A DNA stretch of 64,000 nt from Legionellaceae bacterium (lineage in GTDB: Bacteria > Pseudomonadota > Gammaproteobacteria > Legionellales > Legionellaceae): contig JAGOTG010000001.1 in assembly GCA_018061965.1 (NCBI GenBank), positions 266,155 through 330,154 of the forward strand, given 5' to 3'. Each line of letters begins with the position of its first letter. Position 1 is the stretch's first letter. The translations under genes and the position numbers were made by a program. Below, piece by piece: positions 1-8,831 of this stretch. Under the pieces are notes generated by a model. It was given only the letters and a program-made list of their open reading frames with translations. It made no database searches and had not been told where the DNA came from.

Positions 1-139
1 CTCGAATTTCAATACGTTGATTTTCGGCTAAAGCGTCACTCATTAGTTGGATCAAATGATTTACGCCATTGTTTATAGTGCGTACTGGAATATGGGGTAT
101 TTTTTCAGCCAAACGTGTAATCAACTCTGATTTCAACAT
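1..139 (-). CDS. ihfB: Integration host factor beta subunit (partial, 5' part)
   Basis: This is the first 46 codons of a minus-strand gene whose 3' part lies outside the window. The translation begins MLKSELITRLAEKIPHIPVR and runs through LMSDALAENQRIEIR. It lines up with the N-terminus of IHF-beta (MTKSELIERLATQQSHIPAK... in E. coli), including the alpha1-alpha2 helices and the start of the first beta strand. IHF is a DNA-bending nucleoid protein that acts as a heterodimer with IhfA. The start is ATG at 139, with an AAGGAT ribosome binding site just upstream. It follows the DOT1-like gene on the same strand after 49 bases. HU would be the main alternative, but the KSELI...IPVRTINNGV pattern and the RIEIR end favour IHF-beta. 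Confidence 0.9.
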   Translation of the reverse strand, partial: MLKSELITRLAEKIPHIPVRTINNGVNHLIQLMSDALAENQRIEIR

Positions 140-188
140 ATCTTAAATCCTTTTGAACGAAATGTGGATGAGCATAACCTGATGTAGT

Positions 189-884
189 TTATGAGTCAAT
201 TAGAGTGTGTTGAATATAAGCATTTACGACACCCCAAGACATCTGTACTCGTGTTTGATGGAGCACTTTGAATTGAGGAGACAGCAATTTTTTACTCGTC
301 GTGATAATAATAGGTCTATGGCTAAGTTGCTCGAGACGTTGATTTAATTGCTCCCAGGTGTCGCCAAATAAACCGGTGGCGGCAACGAAAATAACGGTCG
401 CATCCGCCAAATTAGCTGTAAGAAAATTGTCACACATGAAGACAATTTTTTGTGCGTTTTCTTGATATTCTGGAATACATTCTAATTGCGCTAATTGCTG
501 CTTGGCCGCTGCGTCTAAAAGAGGGAATAATTCAACGCCACAAGATTTTTTCACATCAAACACCATGGCACAGGCCAATACCGCTTTTCCCGTCCCACTT
601 CCTAGGTCATAAAAAACGGTCGATGAATCGGGGTGGGTTAGAGAGAGTAATGCAATCAATGATTTGCTATTGATTTCTCCATATACATATTCATATGCGT
701 CGGTGTGTTCACGTGCTTGTCGTGAGAGTTCAAAGCCATTGATGGGCTGACTGATGGCATCTAAAGTATTTAAATGCTTTTTAAGTTGGATGCTGTTTTC
801 CCATTGGCGAATATGGTAGCGCCGTAAGACAAATTTGATTGGGGCTAGGATTAACTGTATGAATAAATTGTAGAAGAGAAGCAA
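189..884 (-). CDS. DOT1-like class I SAM-dependent methyltransferase, membrane-anchored
   Basis: This 231-residue protein has a hydrophobic N-terminal segment (about residues 2-20) followed by a class I methyltransferase fold. Motif I is DLGSGTG (93-99). It is preceded by an EYVYGE loop (65-70) that resembles the D1 loop of DOT1 enzymes. An acidic ribose-binding residue sits in GVELF (116-120), and a further acidic motif in CDNFL (151-155). The DOT1 catalytic-loop asparagines (FVNN type) are replaced by FVAATGLF (166-173), so substrate and activity are open. DOT1 enzymes methylate histone H3 K79 in eukaryotes; bacterial homologues exist with mostly unknown substrates. The start appears to be TTG at 884, because no ATG or GTG occurs in the open frame upstream. 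The TTG is preceded by a weak GAGCG. Family assignment is fairly sure, function is not. Confidence 0.7.
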   Translation of the reverse strand: MLLFYNLFIQLILAPIKFVLRRYHIRQWENSIQLKKHLNTLDAISQPINGFELSRQAREHTDAYEYVYGEINSKSLIALLSLTHPDSSTVFYDLGSGTGKAVLACAMVFDVKKSCGVELFPLLDAAAKQQLAQLECIPEYQENAQKIVFMCDNFLTANLADATVIFVAATGLFGDTWEQLNQRLEQLSHRPIIITTSKKLLSPQFKVLHQTRVQMSWGVVNAYIQHTLIDS

Positions 885-948
885 AAGGGACGCTCGTATA
901 TGTAATTTAAATCGACCAGTGCTACAGTATAAACAAGAATAAGTTATT

Positions 949-2325
949 TTACGACAACATCATTTCAGCTTGATTATTTTCTTCTTCATCGCTGCCTGCT
1001 ACAGCAATTTGATGATTTTCCTGGTTTTGAACGGTATCCCGGGCTTGTTTATGTAATATTGCAGATCTTGCAAAGGTACCTACTACACCCAGCGAAATCG
1101 CAACACAAGCAATACCAATCTCAATTTTGGGAGCCAGTCGCGCGGCTGTGCGTTGAGTAAAAGCATAATTCATTACAATGCCTTCATTGCCTGCTTCTAC
1201 CTCAACAGAATTGGTGCTACTTACATAGGTATGTAAAGCCTTTTGTATGAGCGCTGCCAGGCCAATGATGGTGAACATCAAAGTAACATTGACGCTCCCT
1301 GATGTCGAAAGCCTTAGCCTTTGCAATAGGTCAATTAGGATTTGTCCACTGCTTATTTTCCCTATCAATCTTAAGGGGCGGTGGGAAGACTGAGAAAGGG
1401 TATTGTCTATCACAAATTGCTTGCCTGTTGCTTTAATGTTGTCTCTAAATTGAACGAGGTCAAATCGAGTGGAATACGCAGTGGACCAATAAACAAGCAA
1501 CCAAACGGGTATGTTAATGGCAGATATTGCATGGCCTGATACTCTGGTTGCAAGGAAAGATGCTGCTGCTTGAGTAGTCACTTGGGACCGAATGACTCCG
1601 CTCGTAATAGGCAGTATTTCACGTAAGACTAAGCCGAAATATTCTGCAGAGTTGGTCATTTTATCAATGGGGTTTTGTTTGAAAAAAGGTTTAATTCGTT
1701 GACCGATTTTATTTCTAGATTCTACATGCTTACGAAATGCATCTACCACTTCAGTAAAAAAATCCTTTGTATAATTGAGCGTACCTACAGTAATCGAGCC
1801 CGCCCATAGCAGCCCTGGTGGTGCATTTGATAATATAACAAAGGCAGTCAATAACGCATTGGTAAAACTAGCAGTGTTTGCTATTAATGCAATGGTCACG
1901 TGTGCTGGGGCATTTTCGGACTGATCATCGGGGGGCTGGATCGTAGCATCTACTCGACCATTCAGGCGGTGCCCCACGCTATTCCATAGTAGCCAAGTTC
2001 TTAGGGCAACAAGACATAGATAAGGTACCAAGGGTTCCAATATTTTTTGTTCTAGCGATAGGTTGCTGTGTTTATTTTGGGTTCTACTCATCAGAATAAT
2101 TAAAATTGGCAGAGATAAAGATGAAAAAACCGCAAAAATAGGCACCGCAAATATTTTTAATGTTTTCACCGGTATTGGAGTCGATGCCTGAGATGGTGTG
2201 GGCGTAATTTGTATCGCAAGCTCTTCTGCTTGGTACTCATTGGTTAAATTTGATAAATTGCTAGCAACCTGTATTTCTCTTGGGGCTATTGGGGTTTTTT
2301 TTTTGAAAAAGGGTAGTTTTTTCAT
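949..2325 (-). CDS. Orphan polytopic membrane protein with acidic C-terminal tail
   Basis: I do not recognise this 458-residue protein. It begins with a strongly basic stretch (MKKLPFFKKKTP). Hydrophobic segments lie near residues 57-80, 140-175, 265-285, 345-368 and 400-420, with polar loops between them. The last 25 residues are soluble and acidic, with a DEEE cluster and another E about ten residues from the end. Such E-rich C-terminal tails are known as the E-block translocation signal of some Legionella Dot/Icm effectors, so secretion is possible but only inferred. The ATG at 2325 has no clear Shine-Dalgarno sequence. The gene is divergent from the cystathionine beta-synthase gene, and the 223-base space between them must hold both promoters. 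No catalytic motif is visible. Confidence 0.65.
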   Translation of the reverse strand: MKKLPFFKKKTPIAPREIQVASNLSNLTNEYQAEELAIQITPTPSQASTPIPVKTLKIFAVPIFAVFSSLSLPILIILMSRTQNKHSNLSLEQKILEPLVPYLCLVALRTWLLWNSVGHRLNGRVDATIQPPDDQSENAPAHVTIALIANTASFTNALLTAFVILSNAPPGLLWAGSITVGTLNYTKDFFTEVVDAFRKHVESRNKIGQRIKPFFKQNPIDKMTNSAEYFGLVLREILPITSGVIRSQVTTQAAASFLATRVSGHAISAINIPVWLLVYWSTAYSTRFDLVQFRDNIKATGKQFVIDNTLSQSSHRPLRLIGKISSGQILIDLLQRLRLSTSGSVNVTLMFTIIGLAALIQKALHTYVSSTNSVEVEAGNEGIVMNYAFTQRTAARLAPKIEIGIACVAISLGVVGTFARSAILHKQARDTVQNQENHQIAVAGSDEEENNQAEMMLS

Positions 2326-2548
2326 GGCATTATCTGACTGAGATGGGGGGTAAAATACGCGTATTTCTATATTTTACTCACATTGGTCTAAATATAGTAT
2401 CACGGTGCATCAATTTATTAAACCCCCCCATTTAATCTGTATTGGTTAAAAAATTTACCTGCTACATTGCAAAATATAGTGATTTACCACAAACTGTTTT
2501 TAGCAGGAGAGAAGTCTCATAGCCGATATCAAGACATGGAGCGATCAT

Positions 2549-3499
2549 ATGAAATACGATTCGATTTTGGATACTATTGGAAATACGCCTGCAGTGAGAA
2601 TTAATCGAATTGGAGCTGAGTTGGCGTGCCAGTTGTATGTGAAATGTGAATTTATGAATCCGGGTGGGTCTATCAAAGATCGCATTGGATATCGGATGGT
2701 GCAGACTGCATTAAAAACTGGGCGTATCAAACCAGGTGATGTCCTTATCGAGCCTTCTTCAGGTAATACTGGGATTGGGATTGCTCTTGCAGGGGCCGTG
2801 TTAGGCTTGCAGGTGATCATCACTATGACTGATAAAATTAGTCAAGAAAAAGAAACTATCCTCAGTCGTCTCGGTGCAAAAATTTATCGTACGCCTGCTG
2901 AGCTAAGCTCGGATGATCCGGGTAGCAATATTTCTTTGGCCAAACGTTTACACAAAGAGATCCCTAATTCTCACGTTTTAGATCAATACAGCAATCCCGA
3001 TAATCCGAATGCACATTATCATGGTACGGCAGAAGAGATTATTGAGGATTTTGGTAAAGATCTGCATATGGTTGTAGCGGGAGTAGGCACGGGTGGAACG
3101 ATTACGGGAATTGGGAAACGTTTGAAAGAGTATAATCCTGCTATCCAAATTGTGGGTGTGGATCCGGTGGGCTCTATATTGGGTGGGGGAGATGAAGTCA
3201 AGCCTTATTTGGTAGAAGGAATTGGGTACGATTTCTTCCCCAACGTATTAGAAAATTCGTATGTAGATCGTTATATTAAGACGGTTGATAAAGATTCTTT
3301 TGTGATGGCTAGGCGCTTGATGCGTGAAGAAGGGCTCCTGGTTGGGGGGTCAAGCGGTGCTGCGATGAGCGCTGCTTTACAAGCTGCTCAGTCTTTAACA
3401 GCTGATCAAGTATGCTTGGTAATTTTACCTGATTCTACTCGAAATTATCTGACTAAATTTGTGAGCAATGACTGGATGCAAAGTCATGGGCTATTATAA
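2549..3499 (+). CDS. Cystathionine beta-synthase-like PLP enzyme (catalytic core only)
   Basis: This is a fold-type II PLP enzyme of the cysteine synthase/cystathionine beta-synthase family. The PLP lysine is K43 in GGSIKDRIG, the substrate loop is SSGNTG (72-77), and the phosphate-binding glycine loop is GVGTGGTITG. The C-terminal ILPDSTRNYLTKFVSNDWM block is typical of cystathionine beta-synthases rather than CysK/CysM. The protein has 316 residues and lacks both the N-terminal heme domain and the C-terminal CBS pair of eukaryotic enzymes, as in many bacterial forms. It would condense serine and homocysteine to cystathionine in reverse transsulfuration. No cystathionine lyase lies next to it. 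The ATG at 2549 is preceded by GGAG at good spacing. Cysteine synthase activity cannot be excluded. Confidence 0.85.
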   Translation: MKYDSILDTIGNTPAVRINRIGAELACQLYVKCEFMNPGGSIKDRIGYRMVQTALKTGRIKPGDVLIEPSSGNTGIGIALAGAVLGLQVIITMTDKISQEKETILSRLGAKIYRTPAELSSDDPGSNISLAKRLHKEIPNSHVLDQYSNPDNPNAHYHGTAEEIIEDFGKDLHMVVAGVGTGGTITGIGKRLKEYNPAIQIVGVDPVGSILGGGDEVKPYLVEGIGYDFFPNVLENSYVDRYIKTVDKDSFVMARRLMREEGLLVGGSSGAAMSAALQAAQSLTADQVCLVILPDSTRNYLTKFVSNDWMQSHGLL

Positions 3500-3573
3500 G
3501 GTAAGGTCTCGAAGGATTCATATATATATAACCCCTGATCTTTCAAAATGTTAGGTTTAGTCTATTTTTTTTA

Positions 3574-3608
3574 GTGCCTATGGCTCATATTTTTGAAACC
3601 ATAGACAC
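3574..3608. repeat. Imperfect inverted repeat between convergent genes
   Basis: A 10-base arm GTGCCTATGG pairs with CCATAGACAC (one mismatch) around a 15-base loop, between the convergent ends of the cystathionine beta-synthase-like gene and the orphan gene at 3632. It is flanked by a T-run on its left and an A-run on its right, so the stem can extend. This is the reverse of the usual intrinsic-terminator layout, so its role as a terminator is uncertain. Confidence 0.45.
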
Positions 3609-3631
3609 AAAAATCAAATCTCCATAAAGCT

Positions 3632-4657
3632 CTAACCATTCGTAATCCTTAATGGCCCACCAGGATGAACTGTACTTTGATCGCCATCCGTAATACGAAA
3701 GTGAGTGTTTCTGAGATAGCCTCCTGTTATCTGTGAAAATTGTGAGGATGGTCTACTCGTGTTGATGACCGAGCCCATGATCGCCAAAACTTCTCGTTTC
3801 CGGTCTGCCTGTTCCGTTGGCTGGGCATTGTCTTCGGACAGCTTTGCCACTTTTCCCTCTTCAATCAAAAGCCTTGGATCCCCACCCTTACTATCTTCAA
3901 TTAAAAATCCTTGTACCCAAGAATCAACTTGTATATCAACCCTATTCAAAAACTCGTTTTGCGGAAATTGAAAATCTTCACCTAACATAGCTTGCAGCTC
4001 ATCATCTGGAAAAGCTTGTGGTATAAAAGTTTTTGATGACACGCTCAATGCATTCTTATATTTTGTATGAATAAAGAAACCAGCGCCGAAAACACCGCAG
4101 CCACTCAGAACCAAAGTAAACACACTGGCATAGATAGCAATACAAGCTACTACCGCTACTGCAACCAGTATACCCACCATTCGCAAGCGATAAAATCGAT
4201 TCAATGTCATATCTTCGTTATCTTTTACCGATTGCATCAAGTCCGCCTTGGCAAGCTGAAATTGCTGATGCGTCGTTTTATAAGGCTCCGAGAGTTTGAG
4301 CATTTTTAAACTTCCCGAAAATTCTTTAGCTGCTTGCTCATATTGCTCCGTAGTCAATGCTTGCGTATGTCCGAGTTCATCCAACAATTTTTTTGCCATT
4401 GCAAACGAAAAAACACGGGGCTGCTCAATCTGTACATAAGGTTCTATTGACTGCTGCGAATGATATAACTTGAATAGCTGCTGATCTTGTACCATACCAG
4501 CCCTATTAAAATTCAAGATCACATTTTTCATGGCGCGAATACTGATATAGTGAACAAAAGCGAACAATAACTGTGTTTTTTTACAATTATTAGAATGTAA
4601 ACTCCGATCCCATGTTTCAAGAAAACGCTGTTCAAAAAATTGATTGGTTTGCTTCAA
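3632..4657 (-). CDS. Orphan membrane protein, 5' end interrupted by an in-frame TGA
   Basis: I do not recognise this 341-residue protein. The first half is polar and helical, and a hydrophobic pair of segments lies at about residues 158-196 (GILVAVAVVACIAIYASVF and a following Gly-rich stretch). The second half is soluble, acidic in the middle and polar at the end. The only possible start at this 5' end is TTG at 4657, directly after a TGA at 4660-4658, and it has no good ribosome binding site. Upstream in the same frame lie 22 codons starting at ATG 4726 with an AAGGTG ribosome binding site and a promoter. The natural protein was therefore probably longer and is now cut by a nonsense codon; reinitiation at the TTG is the alternative. 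It lies downstream of polA on the same strand. Confidence 0.55.
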   Translation of the reverse strand: MKQTNQFFEQRFLETWDRSLHSNNCKKTQLLFAFVHYISIRAMKNVILNFNRAGMVQDQQLFKLYHSQQSIEPYVQIEQPRVFSFAMAKKLLDELGHTQALTTEQYEQAAKEFSGSLKMLKLSEPYKTTHQQFQLAKADLMQSVKDNEDMTLNRFYRLRMVGILVAVAVVACIAIYASVFTLVLSGCGVFGAGFFIHTKYKNALSVSSKTFIPQAFPDDELQAMLGEDFQFPQNEFLNRVDIQVDSWVQGFLIEDSKGGDPRLLIEEGKVAKLSEDNAQPTEQADRKREVLAIMGSVINTSRPSSQFSQITGGYLRNTHFRITDGDQSTVHPGGPLRITNG

Positions 4658-4726
4658 TCAAGCTATATATTCTCGAATGAAAGCCTTTTTCTGGTCCAAT
4701 ACGATTTTCTCATTAGATAATGGCAT
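4658..4726 (-). pseudogene. Upstream 22-codon fragment in frame with the orphan gene (ends in TGA)
   Basis: ATG at 4726 opens a 22-codon frame (begins MPLSNEKIVLDQKKAF, ends IREYIA) closed by TGA at 4660-4658. That stop is immediately followed, in the same frame, by the TTG that opens the 341-residue orphan gene. The ATG has an AAGGTG Shine-Dalgarno sequence 6 bases upstream and lies about 30 bases after the predicted transcription start. Residue composition is continuous with the downstream protein. It may be the original N-terminus separated by a nonsense mutation, or a short leader peptide coupled to reinitiation. Confidence 0.5.
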
Positions 4727-4762
4727 AGAAACACCTTGGTGTGTTGGTAAAATATTGGTCAT

Positions 4763-4790
4763 ATTATATGTTTTTTATTATTTTTTTCAA
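4763..4790 (-). promoter_or_regulatory. Sigma70-type promoter for the orphan gene at 3632
   Basis: On the minus strand TTGAAA (4790-4785) and TATAAT (4768-4763) are separated by 16 bases. Transcription should start near 4756, which excludes the ATG at 4762 and supports ATG 4726, with its AAGGTG site, as the original start. Confidence 0.55.
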
Positions 4791-4875
4791 GTGTTCAACT
4801 CAGTGGTACTTTGTATTTCTGTTTGCAGATCTTCATAACAGAGTTGAATGGTATTTTCCGAATTGCCAACAGACC

Positions 4876-7572
4876 CTATAAATTAGAATTGGCTTCGTCC
4901 CATGAGTCGCCAACTCCCATAGAAACAATCAGTGGCACTGCCAATGTGACGACGGATTCCATCATGGTTTGAATGGGCTGGAGAACGCTATCCACTGCAG
5001 TTTTATCAACTTCAAAAACCAATTCATCATGGACTTGCATGATCATGGTGACAGGACTGGGAGACGGGAATTCGGTTTGCCATTTATAGAGTACCAGCAT
5101 GGCTTTTTTAATCAAATCAGCCGCAGTACCCTGGAGGGGCGCATTAATTGCTGCACGTTCCGCAGCTTTGCGTTGCAGAGCTCCGCGGGCATTGATGTCA
5201 GGAAGATCTAAGCGTCGGCCAAAAATGGTTTCTACATAGCCTTGTTGATGTGCTAATGCGCGAGTTTGATTCATATAGGCAAGGACGCCCGGATAGCGCG
5301 CAAAATAATGGTCAATATACGCTTGGGCTTTTTGCCGTTCAATGCCCAATTGCTTGGCTAAGCCAAATGCTGACATACCATAAATCAGTCCAAAATTGAT
5401 TGCTTTGGCCTGGCGCCGCATTTCAGATGTCACTGCAGCAAGTGGTACGCCTGCAACTTCGCTCGCGGTTGCTGTGTGAATATCCAATCCGGCATTAAAG
5501 GCTGTAATCAGTTGAGGATCTTGCGAAAGATGCGCCATAATCCGTAATTCAATTTGTGAGTAATCTGCTTTGATCAGGGTTTTCCCGGGTGCTGCGATGA
5601 ATGCGCGACGAATCAGGCGCCCTTCTTCGGTTCGGATGGGGATGTTTTGCAGATTCGGATCAGAAGAAGATAAGCGTCCGGTAGCGGCCACAGCCTGATT
5701 ATATGAAGTGTGGACTCTGCCGGTTTTCGGATTGATCTTTTTGGGTAGCGCGTCAATATAGGTTGACACCAATTTACTCAAGCTTCGATAATCTAAAATG
5801 ATTTGAGGTAATTCATAGTTTAGAGCCAATTCTTGCAGAACGGGTTCCGCAGTAGAGGGTTGGCCTGTGGGTGTTTTGCTATGAATGGGGATCTGTAAGT
5901 CTTCGTATAAAATCGTTTGTAGCTGCTTTGGCGAGTTGAGGTTAAATGGTTTGCCGGCGAGGAGAATGGCTTGCTGCTCTAATTCCAATAAACGTGCTTT
6001 CAAGCGCACACCATGCTGACTTAAACGAACTTGGTCAATGCGGACGCCATGCCGTTCCATATCTACCAGTACGGGGATTAGTGGCGTTTCGAGCGTAAGC
6101 AATAGATTCTGTAATGGCGATGATAGCTTTGGATATAAAATATGGTGGAGTTGGAGCGTAACCATGGCATCCTCTGCTGCGTAGGGTGCCGCTTCTGTTA
6201 CTGGAATTTGGTCAAAGCGTAATTGCTTGGCTCCGGTGCCTGCAATATCTTTAAAGCGTATAGTAGTGTGCTGTAAATACTTTTCTGCCAACGTATCTAA
6301 ATCATGCCGGCGATCTGCGCTGGCTAATAGGTAAGCTTCCAACATCGTGTCATACAACGTGCCTTGGAGATGGATCCCGTAATGACTGAAGATGATACTG
6401 TCGTATTTTAAATTTTGGCCTAACTTAGCAATATGATGATTTTCTAAATAAGGTTTGAGGTCGTTGATAACGTTTGTCCGTGATAATTGCTGGCTGCCAT
6501 CAGTATGGAGCAAAGGAATATACGCAGGTTTTTGCCCTTCGACTTGGATGGCGATGCCGACTAGTTCTGCTAACATCGGTTCCAGATGGGTGGTTTCGGT
6601 ATCGATACAAATCAATGTTGCTTGATCAAGCGCTTGCAGATAGCGCTGCCATTCTGTTTGAGTAGTAATGGTTAAGAATGGAAAGGCGCGAGGTTGTGAA
6701 GGCAGGGGGGGCGGTGAGCTGGTTTCAGTTGGATTGTCCCGTTGCCAATTTTTAAATTCAAATTCTTGCGCCAAAGCCAATAATTGGACATTATCCGGAG
6801 ACTGTGGTTTGAGGTCACCGGGTAGTACCGCTAAGGGGACATCGGTTTTTATCGTGACTAGGCGTTTTGATAAGGGTAAATGCGCTAAACTTGCACGCAA
6901 ATAGTCGCCTATTTTTCCTTTGAATTCTGAGGCTTGCTCGATGATAGCATCTAAGCACCCATAAGCTTCCAGCCAAGATGCAGCCGTTTTTGGTCCGCAT
7001 TTGGTGACGCCTGGAACATTGTCGGAGGTGTCTCCTGTCAATGTGAGATAATCGATAATTTGGTTTGGCAATACGCCAAACTTGGCTTTGACACCTGCAA
7101 CATCAAGAATTTGATCACTCATGGTGTTGACCAGCGTAATATGCTCATTTACTAGCTGAGCCATATCTTTATCGCCGGTAGAAATCAATACTGGCATGCC
7201 GGATTGGCTGGCTTGAAGAGCCAACGTTCCAATCACATCATCTGCTTCAACTCCCGGAATGATCAGAAGGGGCAGCCCCATCGCGGAAAGAAATTTTTGT
7301 AATGGTTCAAATTGTACACTGAGTTCTTCCGGCGTTGGGGCGCGATGCGCTTTGTATTCCGGATACCATTCGTCGCGAAAAGTTTTGCCTTTCGCATCGA
7401 AAACCACTGCAATATGGGTAGGTTGATACGTTTTTATCAACCGTTTTATCATGGATACGACGCCATAAATGGCGCCAGTGGGTAGGCCTTTGCTATTTTT
7501 TAAGGGAGGCAATGCATGGAAGGCGCGATAAAAATAAGATGAGCCATCGATTAAGATCAATGGTTTGCTCAT
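4876..7572 (-). CDS. polA: DNA polymerase I
   Basis: This full-length 898-residue family A polymerase has three parts. The N-terminal 5'-3' exonuclease begins [19 protein letters not shown]. The 3'-5' exonuclease has all its motifs: IDTET near 323, NLKYD, and YAAED for Exo III, so proofreading should be intact. The polymerase has motif A DYSQIELR, motif [15 protein letters not shown] and motif [10 protein letters not shown]. It fills gaps and removes RNA primers in Okazaki-fragment processing and repair. The ATG overlaps the end of lpxD by four bases (ATGA), so the two are translationally coupled, an unusual pairing. The downstream gene on the same strand has its own promoter. Confidence 0.98.
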   Translation of the reverse strand: MSKPLILIDGSSYFYRAFHALPPLKNSKGLPTGAIYGVVSMIKRLIKTYQPTHIAVVFDAKGKTFRDEWYPEYKAHRAPTPEELSVQFEPLQKFLSAMGLPLLIIPGVEADDVIGTLALQASQSGMPVLISTGDKDMAQLVNEHITLVNTMSDQILDVAGVKAKFGVLPNQIIDYLTLTGDTSDNVPGVTKCGPKTAASWLEAYGCLDAIIEQASEFKGKIGDYLRASLAHLPLSKRLVTIKTDVPLAVLPGDLKPQSPDNVQLLALAQEFEFKNWQRDNPTETSSPPPLPSQPRAFPFLTITTQTEWQRYLQALDQATLICIDTETTHLEPMLAELVGIAIQVEGQKPAYIPLLHTDGSQQLSRTNVINDLKPYLENHHIAKLGQNLKYDSIIFSHYGIHLQGTLYDTMLEAYLLASADRRHDLDTLAEKYLQHTTIRFKDIAGTGAKQLRFDQIPVTEAAPYAAEDAMVTLQLHHILYPKLSSPLQNLLLTLETPLIPVLVDMERHGVRIDQVRLSQHGVRLKARLLELEQQAILLAGKPFNLNSPKQLQTILYEDLQIPIHSKTPTGQPSTAEPVLQELALNYELPQIILDYRSLSKLVSTYIDALPKKINPKTGRVHTSYNQAVAATGRLSSSDPNLQNIPIRTEEGRLIRRAFIAAPGKTLIKADYSQIELRIMAHLSQDPQLITAFNAGLDIHTATASEVAGVPLAAVTSEMRRQAKAINFGLIYGMSAFGLAKQLGIERQKAQAYIDHYFARYPGVLAYMNQTRALAHQQGYVETIFGRRLDLPDINARGALQRKAAERAAINAPLQGTAADLIKKAMLVLYKWQTEFPSPSPVTMIMQVHDELVFEVDKTAVDSVLQPIQTMMESVVTLAVPLIVSMGVGDSWDEANSNL

Positions 7573-8630
7573 TCTTTCGAATCCTTTATAACAATATGAG
7601 CTATTTTTTCACTTAATTGTGCGACCTTTTCACTTAATGCCTGCAGATTTTTGCGCATAAATGGAATTCGTGTGACAGCCAATTCTTGTTCTAGTGCCTT
7701 GTCTTTGGGCCGTGCAGGATTACCTAAATAGATGTTTCCTTGCCTGAGATGCTTTTTAGGGGGAACGCCGGTCCTTGCTCCAAGAATGACCCCATCATCA
7801 ATTTTAACATGATCGCTGACACCAACATTTGCTGCGAAAGTAACGTGATTGCCACTTCTCGTGCTTCCAGCAATGCCAGTGAATGCGCATAAAATATTAT
7901 GCTTGCCTAATTTGACTGAGTGAGCAATCTGCACCAGATTATCAATTTTTGTGCCTTCTCCAATAGAAGTATGCCCTAAAGTGGCCCGATCTATCATGGT
8001 CGAAGCCCCTATTTCGACATCATTTTCAATGACAACTGACCCCACATGTGGAATCTTTTGGTGTTTGCCATGTTCATATAGGTATCCAAATCCGTCTGAT
8101 CCAATGACGGCATGGGCATGAATAGTCACTCTGTCGCCAATTTTAGTATTATCATAAATGGCGACATGCGGATGGAGTGATGTGTGCGCACCAATAGAGA
8201 CATTGTGACCAATAGCAACATGGCTTTTGATGACACAATGGTCACCAATCTTGGAACCAGATTGAATGGCAACAAATGGTCCGATTGATACTTGTTTCCC
8301 GATCAAGACATCTTCTGCAATGAATGCGCTAGGGTGAATGCCTATGACAGCGGGATGCGGTGGATAGAAATGTGCTAATAATTGCATGAATGCTTTAAAA
8401 GGATTATCTACTTGGATTACTGGTTTTTGCATGTTTTCAATCTGCGTACCCACTAAAACAGCCGCAGCTTCTGAAGCTTCTGCTAGTTTGATGTTATCTG
8501 CACCTTCGGCAAAGATTAAAGATTGAGGTGTAACACTATCAATGGGTGCCAAACTCTGAATCAAAATGGATGCATCACCCTTCACGACACCGTTCACAAT
8601 TTTAGCAATGTCGCTTAAACTAGCGTTCAT
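7569..8630 (-). CDS. lpxD: UDP-3-O-acylglucosamine N-acyltransferase
   Basis: LpxD adds the N-linked 3-hydroxyacyl chain to UDP-3-O-acylglucosamine, the third step of lipid A synthesis. The 353-residue protein has the N-terminal uridine-binding domain (about 1-100). A left-handed parallel beta-helix of hexapeptide repeats follows ([24 protein letters not shown] and so on). The catalytic histidine is H237 in NLVQIAHSV, matching H239 of E. coli. The C-terminus is a helical, possibly coiled-coil extension. The start ATG at 8630 has AAGGAA five bases upstream. The gene is not in the usual bamA-skp-lpxD-fabZ-lpxA cluster but is coupled to polA. Legionella carries two lpxD genes, so this could be a second copy; that cannot be judged here. 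Confidence 0.95.
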   Translation of the reverse strand: MNASLSDIAKIVNGVVKGDASILIQSLAPIDSVTPQSLIFAEGADNIKLAEASEAAAVLVGTQIENMQKPVIQVDNPFKAFMQLLAHFYPPHPAVIGIHPSAFIAEDVLIGKQVSIGPFVAIQSGSKIGDHCVIKSHVAIGHNVSIGAHTSLHPHVAIYDNTKIGDRVTIHAHAVIGSDGFGYLYEHGKHQKIPHVGSVVIENDVEIGASTMIDRATLGHTSIGEGTKIDNLVQIAHSVKLGKHNILCAFTGIAGSTRSGNHVTFAANVGVSDHVKIDDGVILGARTGVPPKKHLRQGNIYLGNPARPKDKALEQELAVTRIPFMRKNLQALSEKVAQLSEKIAHIVIKDSKE

Positions 8631-8831
8631 GAAATTCCTTAAAATAAAAGCGGCTTTGACCGATGACGCATGTCAAGACCATAAAAACCATAATTATACC
8701 GGTTTGCTGAGTGATTGAGAAATGATATTATTTTCTAGGTAGGGTATATGCTTCGAGACAGCGTAAACGCCTCCTCAGTACGAACTAATCTAAAAAATTA
8801 TGAAGTCTGATTTTGCCCTAATTTTCTAAGT

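Noticed and set aside
3574..3608. Inverted repeat as a bidirectional intrinsic terminator
   Set aside because: The T-run lies 5' and the A-run 3' of the stem on the plus strand, the opposite of what a terminator needs in either direction; kept only as a repeat.
4644..4838. 64-codon plus-strand open frame
   Set aside because: It lies antisense to the promoter and 5' end of the orphan gene at 3632, has no ribosome binding site and has low-complexity composition.
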